Source of the DNA: an uncultured Lachnospiraceae bacterium
GTDB taxonomy: Bacteria > Bacillota > Clostridia > Lachnospirales > Lachnospiraceae
Direction of reading: 5' to 3'
Assembly: GCA_934338765.1 (NCBI GenBank)
Contig: CAKRHL010000040.1
Coordinates: 1 to 14,569, forward strand
Length of the DNA: 14,569 bases
In this document: piece by piece, positions 1-5,481 of the stretch
Layout: each line of letters starts with the position of its first letter
Position numbering within the stretch: the stretch's first letter is position 1
The notes under the pieces: model-generated
The model's database searches: none
Seen by the model: the letters and a program-made list of their open reading frames with translations, nothing else
Told to the model about the DNA's origin: nothing
Translations under genes and position numbers: made by a program

Positions 1-2
1 TG

Positions 3-92
3 ATCGTAGATGGCAAAGAACTGACAGGAACAACTGTCGTACCTTATGAGAAGGGCAAGACAGAATACAATGTAACGGTTGTTATGGGCTAA
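3..92 (+). CDS. C-terminal tail of a partial gene, possibly a GH94-type glycoside phosphorylase
   Basis: An open frame enters from the left edge and gives 29 residues ending in NVTVVMG before a TAA stop. Its features are a VDGKELTG turn, a short VVPYEKGKT strand and a final hydrophobic strand ending in VVMG. This resembles the C-terminal beta-sandwich strand of GH94 (cellobiose/chitobiose-type) phosphorylases as I remember them, where a 'DGK..-G..-IP' segment is followed by a terminal V-V-M-G-like strand. The fragment is too short to prove this; another beta-sandwich carbohydrate-active enzyme is possible. It is the only plus-strand gene in the window and converges on the minus-strand operon to its right. 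The hairpin at 139-177 follows the stop by about 46 bases. The coding call is fairly sure; the family call is tentative. Confidence 0.55.
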   Translation: MVDGKELTGTTVVPYEKGKTEYNVTVVMG

Positions 93-138
93 GTTATAGC
101 TTCCATAAAGTAATCTATATAATTATTATACAGATACC

Positions 139-182
139 AAAGGGCTGCTGGTTCTATCAAAGAACCAGCAGCCCTTTTATTT
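139..182 (+). terminator. Strong intrinsic terminator between convergent genes
   Basis: A perfect 17-bp inverted repeat (139-155 with 161-177) with a 5-base loop is followed by a T-rich run (TTTTATTTTA) on the plus strand. It ends the gene whose stop is at 92. On the minus strand the hairpin is followed only by TTTGGT, so it may also stop the operon whose last gene ends at 212, but less efficiently. Confidence 0.9.
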
Positions 183-211
183 TAAAATAAATTTTCAACA
201 AAACGATAATA

Positions 212-766
212 TCAGCCTACCGTATCAAACACCGGAAGAGCGTCATACACCTCAGATAACGGCGTCCTCGCAAGCTCCTCCGGATCTCCCTCTTCCAGAG
301 GCTGCGATCTTCTTTTGCCCTGCTTCTCCTCTTCCTCGGCTTCCTTTCTGGTATCCGGAAGACGACGGTAACGCGCCGTTTTACGAAACTCCTGATAAGC
401 GTCCTGATAGGTTGCTATGATCGCATCCCGGTCGGGATCCTTCTCGGAAACATGACCAATGGCATCCTCCACCACTTCCCGGACCTCCTGCTTGGACTTG
501 CATTTCTTCATCTGCTGCTCCAGCCATTGTCTCTTTTGCTCCATACGTCTTGCCTTCTGATATGCTCTTGGGTCATTTGCCCGCAGATATGCCATCTCCT
601 GTGAACTCAGCTTTTTACCACTTTCAATCTTGGCAAGAATATTCTGGTGATACTTTTCCCGCTCCTGCTCTGACATTCCGGGCTCCGGATCCGAAAACCG
701 GGTAAGCTGTTCCTTGATCACCTGATTTGCGTTAATACTTTCCTCTTTTTTTACAGATGCATTCAT
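212..766 (-). CDS. Conserved-looking charged hypothetical protein, 184 aa
   Basis: The function is not recognised. The protein is hydrophilic, with no signal peptide and no membrane segment. The centre is helical and highly charged (KLSSQEMAYLR, ARRMEQKRQWLEQQMKKCKS, EVREVVEDAIGHV), followed by an acidic/basic tail (EAEEEEKQGKRRS). The pattern of a K-x-L-S-x-x-E-M-x-Y-L-R segment, then D-P-x-x-Y-x-K-A, then a K-x-C-K-S-K-x-E-V helix recalls small uncharacterised Lachnospiraceae proteins, but this is from memory. I chose the ATG at 764-766 because GGAGG lies 7 bases upstream. An in-frame ATG at 818-820 would add 18 residues but has no good ribosome-binding site. It follows the DHFR gene by about 100 bases on the same strand and is probably the last gene of that operon. 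Confidence 0.75.
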   Translation of the reverse strand: MNASVKKEESINANQVIKEQLTRFSDPEPGMSEQEREKYHQNILAKIESGKKLSSQEMAYLRANDPRAYQKARRMEQKRQWLEQQMKKCKSKQEVREVVEDAIGHVSEKDPDRDAIIATYQDAYQEFRKTARYRRLPDTRKEAEEEEKQGKRRSQPLEEGDPEELARTPLSEVYDALPVFDTVG

Positions 767-867
767 TCCATTTCCTCCATTCATTCTAACGACTGTTACT
801 GATTCCGATTCCGGAATCATCTCTGGTGAATGCCATCCGTTGCCTTCCCGATATTTATATCGGCATT

Positions 868-1356
868 TTATTTTCTTTGATAAATCGTAAAATGATACTC
901 CAGATCATAGTAGGTCTGTTCCTCGGAAATATGTGTCATCTCCCACTCCGGGTCCTCATCCAGATTTGGGAAATGTGTATCCGCCTCATAGGCATAATCA
1001 ATCTTCGTAATGTACGCCTTATCACAGTAAGGAAGAAACTGACGGTAGATCTGTTCCCCCCCGATAATATAAATCTGCTCCTCCGGAAACTGACGTAATT
1101 CCTGCAGAGCCTCCTCCACGCTGTGTACGATCACTCCATCAGAATAATGATAATCCTCACGGTTCGTCAGGATAACATTTCTTCTTCCCTTCAAAGTGGT
1201 TCCCCCCGGGAGTCCCTCCATGGTCTTTCGTCCTCCCAGGATCACTCCTCCCATGGTCAGCTCCTGAAACTGCTTCTTGTCCTGAGGGATACTTACCAGA
1301 AGCTCCCCTTTATTTCCAATGGCCCAATTACTGTCCACTGCTGCGATCAACTGCAT
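868..1356 (-). CDS. folA: Dihydrofolate reductase
   Basis: It reduces dihydrofolate to tetrahydrofolate with NADPH in the cytoplasm, supplying one-carbon carriers for thymidylate and purine synthesis. The protein is 162 aa, a normal length for chromosomal DHFR. Visible motifs are the N-terminal MQLIAAVDSNWAIG strand and loop, the acidic active-site residue D26 in SIPQDKKQF, the NADPH-binding VILGGRKTMEGLPGG (about residues 38-52), and IYIIGGEQIYRQFLP, the double-glycine cofactor strand. The Trp that precedes the catalytic helix in E. coli DHFR (M-P-W) is replaced by Leu-Val (LLVSIP). The start is the ATG at 1354-1356, with GGAGG 7 bases upstream; the ATG two codons earlier sits too close to that site. 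Its first base is the last base of the hflX stop (TAATG), so translation is probably coupled. The naming folA versus dfrA is a convention only. Confidence 0.95.
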   Translation of the reverse strand: MQLIAAVDSNWAIGNKGELLVSIPQDKKQFQELTMGGVILGGRKTMEGLPGGTTLKGRRNVILTNREDYHYSDGVIVHSVEEALQELRQFPEEQIYIIGGEQIYRQFLPYCDKAYITKIDYAYEADTHFPNLDEDPEWEMTHISEEQTYYDLEYHFTIYQRK

Positions 1357-2630
1357 TACCATTCCTCCTGTTTCTTCTTTTCGACAAACAAATATTCATA
1401 CTCTCCCGGAATCTCTGCCTTGATATAGATTCCTTCATTGCGGTAATCCTCTTTGAGAACCTTTCCGATACTCCGGACCTGATTGACCACGGATCCCTCT
1501 GCATAGGCAAATGTCTTTTCCACCACAAGCTTTCCTTCTCTCGCCACCTTGGACACCGTGCGAAGTAACTCATCGATCCCCTCACCGTTTTTTGCCGAAA
1601 TACGCACAGTTTCATCCGCATTAAGATCCTTGAGTACCCCGGCATCCTCCCGCAGATCGATCTTATTAAATGCTGTGATCACCTTTTTGTCCCCTACCTC
1701 CAGCCGTCGCAGCGTCTCATATACCGTGTACATCTGCGCATCCATGTCAGGATTAGAGCAATCCACCACGTGCAGGATAATGTCTGCATATTTCGCCTCC
1801 TCCAGGGTACTGCGGAATGCCTGTATCAGATGATGAGGAAGCTTCCGGATAAATCCTACCGTATCCGTAAAAAGGAATTCTTCTCCCTCCTGCGTGGTCA
1901 GTTTTCTGGTGGTAGGATCCAGCGTGGCAAACAGCTTATCCTGAGAAAGCACCCCGGCTCCTGTGAGATAATTGAGCAAGGTAGACTTTCCTGCATTGGT
2001 ATATCCCACGATAGCGATCACAGGAATCGGATTTTCCTGTCGTTTTTTGCGGGTCAGAGTCCTGGTTCTCGTCACCTGCTCCAGTTCCTTTTTCAACTGG
2101 GAAATCCGATTACGGATCAGACGCCTGTCCTGCTCCAGCTTCTGCTCTCCCGGTCCTCTGGTGCCAATACCGCCGCCAAGTCTGGATAATTCCGTCCTCT
2201 CTCCGATCAGATGGGAGGAACGGTAACGAAGCTGCGCCAGCTCCACCTGTAACTTACCTTCGTTGGTGGTAGCATGCTTTGCGAAAATATCAAGGATCAT
2301 CACGGTCCGGTCAATCACCTTCACATCCAGAGCGTCTGATAGATTTCGAAGCTGTGCCGGACTCAGCTCATCATCACAGACCACCGTATCTGCATTGCAC
2401 TGGCTTACCAGTGCTGCCACCTCTTCAATCTTTCCTTTGCCAATATAAGTGCCGGGATGCATCCGTTCTCTCTTTTGTATCACCATCCCCACGGTAACGG
2501 CTCCTGCTGTCTGACCAAGCTCCTCCAGCTCCTCCAGAGACTGCTTGGTATCATCGCCCTCGGCTGTCTCCACCCCTACCAGTATGATCCTTTCCTGACG
2601 CTGCTCTGTATCATATAACTTTTCTGCCAT
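1356..2630 (-). CDS. hflX: GTPase HflX
   Basis: HflX is a ribosome-associated GTPase of the Obg-HflX superfamily; in studied bacteria it binds the 50S subunit and splits stalled 70S ribosomes under stress. The 424-aa protein has the expected layout. An N-terminal HflX domain holds VIDRTVMILDIFAKHA (about 105-120) and the glycine-rich GGGIGTRGPGE (152-162). A helical linker follows, and then the G domain: GYTNAGKS P-loop (209-216), DPTTR switch I (238-242), DTVGF (256-260), NKID (322-325) and SAK (345-347). All key G-motif residues are present. A good site (GGAAG, 7-base spacing) precedes the ATG. It lies 82 bases downstream of the TPR lipoprotein gene with no terminator between, and its stop overlaps the DHFR start by one base. 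Confidence 0.97.
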   Translation of the reverse strand: MAEKLYDTEQRQERIILVGVETAEGDDTKQSLEELEELGQTAGAVTVGMVIQKRERMHPGTYIGKGKIEEVAALVSQCNADTVVCDDELSPAQLRNLSDALDVKVIDRTVMILDIFAKHATTNEGKLQVELAQLRYRSSHLIGERTELSRLGGGIGTRGPGEQKLEQDRRLIRNRISQLKKELEQVTRTRTLTRKKRQENPIPVIAIVGYTNAGKSTLLNYLTGAGVLSQDKLFATLDPTTRKLTTQEGEEFLFTDTVGFIRKLPHHLIQAFRSTLEEAKYADIILHVVDCSNPDMDAQMYTVYETLRRLEVGDKKVITAFNKIDLREDAGVLKDLNADETVRISAKNGEGIDELLRTVSKVAREGKLVVEKTFAYAEGSVVNQVRSIGKVLKEDYRNEGIYIKAEIPGEYEYLFVEKKKQEEW

Positions 2631-2712
2631 GATCCTGCTTCCTTTCCGTTTACCGGTATATTGTGAATTGGCTTTTCAAGAACTCCGTGTATAACATTCT
2701 CTATATTTCCTG

Positions 2713-4059
2713 CTATTGTCCTACATTTTCTTCCGTATCAGTATAAGAAGATGCTGTTTTATCAGGTGCCGCTGTGGCTGTAGCTGCATTGTCGGTCCTG
2801 CTCTGCTGCGCAGAAGATGCTGCCGGTGCTGCAGTAGCTTTTGTACTGCTCCGGGTACTGTCCGTCGATGAGGATACCGACGGTTCCGTCGTGGCAGATG
2901 TGCTATTATTGGAAATCGCAGGAGACTTTGTCACTTTCGCGTCAGCTGTTCCATCCGCTGCTGTACTCCCCGTACTGCTTCCTCCTGAGCTGTTATTGTT
3001 ATCTCCATCTGCCGTGCTGTTTCCCTGATCCTTGCCGTTGCCGGACGCATCTGTCTCATCCCTGACGGTTCCGTTTCCCAAGGCAACCGCATTTCTGGTC
3101 TTTAAAAAACGAGACTCTCTTTTCATTGCCTGATCATCCGGATACTGTTTCAGATAATCCTGCGCAATGGTCAGTGCCTCTCCAAACATTCCCTGCCGCT
3201 CCATCAGAATCATCTGGTTTTTGCTTAATGTCTGCGCAGCCTCTCCCTTTGCAGATGCCCGCGCCTTGGACAAATACTCCTGGGCTGCATTGTAATCCTC
3301 CTCACCGATTGCCATGGCAGCCAGACAATTATATGCATTCTGCAGGCATTCTCCATGTCCCTTTGAAACAAACTTTGTTAAATACTTTTTCCCTTTTTCA
3401 TTGTCCCCGGCAGACGTGTAAAGCAGTCCGAGATAATATGTGGCCTCCTTATCTCCCTTTTGATAGGCGGTATCCAAAAAATCCTGCGCCTGTCCTGCTG
3501 CATCTGCATCTCCAATCTCCTGATAAATTGCAGCCAGCCGGTAATATGCCTGCCAGTTTTCTTTGTTTTCATCTGCCGCTTTCCGATAAGCCTTTAATGC
3601 CTCCTCCTGCTCTCCAATTGCCTCCAGAACAACACCCTTGCTGCACCATATTCTATTATTCAAAGAAGGAGTATTTTTCAATTTCAAAGCCTTATCACAC
3701 AGCTCCAATGCTTTGTCGTATTCCCTCAGATGGGCGTATGCAATGGCCTGTCCCAGATAAACCTGTTTATTGTTCACATTGGCTATGGTATTTTCTGTAT
3801 CCTGATATGCTTTCTTAAACTGCTTTAATGCATTTTTATATTCTCCCTGCTCATTCAGATACATACCATAGGCAATATAATATTCCGCTCTTTCACTATT
3901 CTCTTTAACCGCCTTCTGCAAATACCTGCCGGCATCCTCATAATTTCCTGACTGCATTGCCTGTATCCCTTTTTGATATGATCTATTGGCAGCGCCACAT
4001 CCTGTCATCAATACACTGCAGCCAAGTACCATGGCTGTCAGCCATACTTGTTTTTTCAT
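2713..4059 (-). CDS. Secreted TPR-repeat lipoprotein with a Ser/Thr/Ala-rich tail
   Basis: This is a predicted lipoprotein. The N-terminus MKKQVWLTAMVLGCSV is followed by a lipobox L-M-T-G-C with the acylated Cys at about residue 21, so it should be anchored on the outer face of the membrane. Residues about 25-310 are helical tetratricopeptide-type repeats, for example NYEDAGRYLQKAV, EYKNALKQFKKAY, EYDKALELCDKALKL and EEALKAYRKAADENKENW. Such repeats normally serve protein binding and do not indicate a reaction. From about residue 325 the chain becomes low-complexity, rich in Ser, Thr, Ala, Gly, Asn and Asp, with no repeat domain or anchor motif. The start is the ATG at 4057-4059 with GAGGAG just upstream; an ATG four codons earlier lacks a site. 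It is the first gene of the operon leading into hflX and DHFR, driven by the promoter at 4118-4147. Its partner is unknown. Confidence 0.88.
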   Translation of the reverse strand: MKKQVWLTAMVLGCSVLMTGCGAANRSYQKGIQAMQSGNYEDAGRYLQKAVKENSERAEYYIAYGMYLNEQGEYKNALKQFKKAYQDTENTIANVNNKQVYLGQAIAYAHLREYDKALELCDKALKLKNTPSLNNRIWCSKGVVLEAIGEQEEALKAYRKAADENKENWQAYYRLAAIYQEIGDADAAGQAQDFLDTAYQKGDKEATYYLGLLYTSAGDNEKGKKYLTKFVSKGHGECLQNAYNCLAAMAIGEEDYNAAQEYLSKARASAKGEAAQTLSKNQMILMERQGMFGEALTIAQDYLKQYPDDQAMKRESRFLKTRNAVALGNGTVRDETDASGNGKDQGNSTADGDNNNSSGGSSTGSTAADGTADAKVTKSPAISNNSTSATTEPSVSSSTDSTRSSTKATAAPAASSAQQSRTDNAATATAAPDKTASSYTDTEENVGQ

Positions 4060-4117
4060 AATGCTCCTCATTTCTGATATATTGTGATATCTCTGTTTTC
4101 ATCTGGATTTTGGAGTT

Positions 4118-4147
4118 ATTATAGCATAAAAAGAAAAAAAATGGAAA
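4118..4147 (-). promoter_or_regulatory. Sigma-A-type promoter of the TPR lipoprotein-hflX-folA operon
   Basis: On the minus strand a perfect TATAAT (4118-4123) lies 18 bases downstream of TTTCCA (4142-4147, four of six matches to TTGACA). The leader to the ATG at 4059 is about 50 bases. The -35 box lies inside the stem of the upstream gene's terminator, and the spacer contains its T-run, so the two elements overlap. Confidence 0.7.
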
Positions 4148-4180
4148 CCCTTCCATCCACGGAAAGGATTCCATTTTTTC
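4133..4180 (-). terminator. Intrinsic terminator of the BlaI-type repressor gene
   Basis: An imperfect inverted repeat of about 19 bp (AAAAAATGGAA...CTTCC with GGAAAGG...TTCCATTTTTT, two mismatched pairs) has A-runs and T-runs on both flanks, so it could work in either direction. On the minus strand it follows the stop at 4215 by about 35 bases and is followed by eight T residues. Confidence 0.8.
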
Positions 4181-4214
4181 TCTCTCATGTCTGCACCGTA
4201 CAGATACTTCTTTA

Positions 4215-4595
4215 TCAGTCCTTGATATCTGCAATAATGCTCTTTAACTGCTTGCGTTCCTTAGCAGTAAATGTCTTCTTGTCAAACAGCTCAGAACAAT
4301 ACATCTCTAGACTGTCATCATCCCAAAACTCGACATCATCACGGATCATCTGTGTACGATAAGTATGCTTATCGATCAGAATACGATAATAAAAATATCT
4401 TCCGTCTCTGTACTGCTCAACGAATCCCTTACGGACTAATTTGCCAAGAAATGTTGAAACGGTCTGTGGCTTCCACTCCTTGCCATACTTGTCGTTGGCC
4501 AATGTCATAATATGTGATAATCTTGCTCCATCCCCTATATCCCATACGCATTTCATAGTGATCTTTTCACTTTCAGTTAATGGTTTTGCTCTCAT
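4215..4595 (-). CDS. BlaI/MecI/CopY-family transcriptional repressor
   Basis: The 126-aa protein has the full length and pattern of the BlaI/MecI/CopY winged-helix family. A TESEKITMKCVWDIGDGARL helix is followed by the recognition helix region W-K-P-Q-T-V-S-T-F-L-G-K-L-V-R-K-G-F (about 42-59), the wing YRDGRYFYYRI, and a helical dimerisation tail ending in TAKERKQLKSIIADIKD. In staphylococci such repressors are cleaved through the BlaR1/MecR1 M56 sensor peptidase to de-repress beta-lactamase or PBP2a genes; CopY-type members sense copper through a C-terminal CxC motif. This protein has a single Cys (CSELFDKK) and no CxC pair, so copper sensing is unlikely. No M56 peptidase or beta-lactamase gene is adjacent. 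AGGAGG lies 10 bases before the ATG. The target and signal cannot be told from here. Confidence 0.93.
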   Translation of the reverse strand: MRAKPLTESEKITMKCVWDIGDGARLSHIMTLANDKYGKEWKPQTVSTFLGKLVRKGFVEQYRDGRYFYYRILIDKHTYRTQMIRDDVEFWDDDSLEMYCSELFDKKTFTAKERKQLKSIIADIKD

Positions 4596-4638
4596 AACGA
4601 AATATCCTCCTAGTATATCTGTTTAGTCCTCTCACCAT

Positions 4639-4695
4639 CATGCATGGCATATTTTGCAATTTCTATTATAAGCTTTACATTTATAATGGTAACAA
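4639..4695 (-). promoter_or_regulatory. Probable promoter and possible operator of the BlaI-type gene
   Basis: On the minus strand TATAAT (4665-4670) is preceded by TTGTTA (4690-4695) at a 19-base spacing, longer than ideal, or by TTACCA at 16 bases. An 8-bp palindrome CATGCATG (4639-4646) lies about 19 bases downstream of the -10 box and could be an autoregulatory operator, but it does not match the TACA-N-TGTA core known for BlaI/MecI. The promoter is moderately supported; the operator is a guess. Confidence 0.4.
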
Positions 4696-4829
4696 ATCCA
4701 CCTATGCAAATCAAGCCCTTTGCTAATATTTTTTTTTAACTTTCTTTGACCAAATTGTGAATGAAGTTACGATAAAATTCATAAAAACACATAACTCTTT
4801 TTATACAATCCGCCGTCAATTCTCTGTTA

Positions 4830-5273
4830 TCAGATGCAGTAATTGTCTCCACTCCCCCTGCTCCACTCCAGCAGATCAGCCAGGGTGATGTGATCCAACA
4901 CGCCATCAATAGCATCCTTCAATCTTTCCCATACTCTTAGAGTAACGCAATTTTCACTTCGATCACAAGTGTTCTCTTCTCCCTCCAGACACGCCACCGG
5001 CGCCATACTTCCCTCCGTAAGGCGAAGGATCATTCCAACAGTATACTCCTCCGGTTTACGGGTAAGCAGATATCCTCCCTGAGGTCCCCGGATGCTCCGT
5101 ACAAAACCGGCCTTATTCAAAATCGATATGATCTGCTCCAAATATTTATCTGAAATCTCCTGTCTGGACGAAATATCCTTGATCCGTACCGGAGTACCAT
5201 TGTCATGCTGTGCAATGTCAAGCATTAACCGCAATGCATATCTTCCCTTTGATGATATCTTCATATAAAACAA
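4830..5273 (-). CDS. Rrf2/IscR-family transcriptional regulator with three conserved-type cysteines
   Basis: The 147-aa protein is a typical Rrf2 winged-helix regulator: MKISSKGRYALRLMLDIA, a recognition helix region ISDKYLEQIISILNKAGFVRS, then RGPQGGYLLTRKP. Three cysteines (C95, C103, C109; spacing C-x7-C-x5-C) sit where IscR-type members bind a [2Fe-2S] cluster (C-x5-C-x5-C in E. coli IscR), so iron-sulfur or redox sensing is likely. CymR-type members lack them. The start I favour is a TTG at 5271-5273, because AAGGA lies 5 bases upstream; the internal ATG three codons later, the usual MKIS start, has that site 14 bases away. No cysteine desulfurase or scaffold gene is adjacent, so this copy stands alone, and I give no gene name. 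Two dyads lie in its promoter region. Confidence 0.92.
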   Translation of the reverse strand: MFYMKISSKGRYALRLMLDIAQHDNGTPVRIKDISSRQEISDKYLEQIISILNKAGFVRSIRGPQGGYLLTRKPEEYTVGMILRLTEGSMAPVACLEGEENTCDRSENCVTLRVWERLKDAIDGVLDHITLADLLEWSRGSGDNYCI

Positions 5274-5286
5274 TCACGTCCTTCCA

Positions 5287-5351
5287 TGCATTTTATGCAA
5301 CATATTTATTTATAACATTTTTATTATAACTCATATGAGAAGTTTTTTCCA
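5287..5351 (-). promoter_or_regulatory. Promoter of the Rrf2 gene with two dyads, likely operators
   Basis: On the minus strand TATAAT (5323-5328) lies 17 bases downstream of TGGAAA (5346-5351, four of six matches). A perfect 10-bp palindrome CTCATATGAG (5330-5339) fills the spacer, and a second dyad TGCAT-N3-ATGCA (5287-5299) lies in the leader. Rrf2 proteins commonly repress their own genes from such sites; here that is inference. Confidence 0.55.
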
Positions 5352-5401
5352 TAGTATTTATCTATGAATTGACGGATTAACACTTTAAATATCACTGCAC
5401 C

Positions 5402-5440
5402 CAAAAAGGGAACTGCACGATCGTACAGTTCCCTTTTGGA
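5402..5440 (-). terminator. Terminator of the surface-protein operon
   Basis: An inverted repeat of 14 bp with one mismatch in the inner part (AAGGGAACTG ... CAGTTCCCTT, with inner ACGATCGT) is flanked by CCAAAAA and TTTTGG. On the minus strand it follows the stop at 5482 by about 40 bases and ends in a run of five T residues. Confidence 0.85.
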
Positions 5441-5481
5441 AGGAAATTTATCCTTTTTAATGTATGACTTATTTTTGAAGC

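Noticed and set aside
2631..2712. Separate promoter for hflX in the 82-base gap
   Set aside because: TTGAAA is followed by TATACC at only 13 bases, too short for a normal promoter; other pairings are weak. The short TACCGGTA palindrome was not enough to call a site.
3126..3818. Long plus-strand open frame of 230 codons
   Set aside because: It lies entirely antisense to the TPR lipoprotein gene, has no ribosome-binding site I can support, and its translation is Pro/Cys/His-rich with no domain pattern. It is a shadow frame.
4706..4738. Possible plus-strand terminator: GCAAA-N8-TTTGC followed by about ten T residues
   Set aside because: The stem is only 5 bp and there is no plus-strand gene upstream to end. 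It is more likely AT-rich intergenic sequence.
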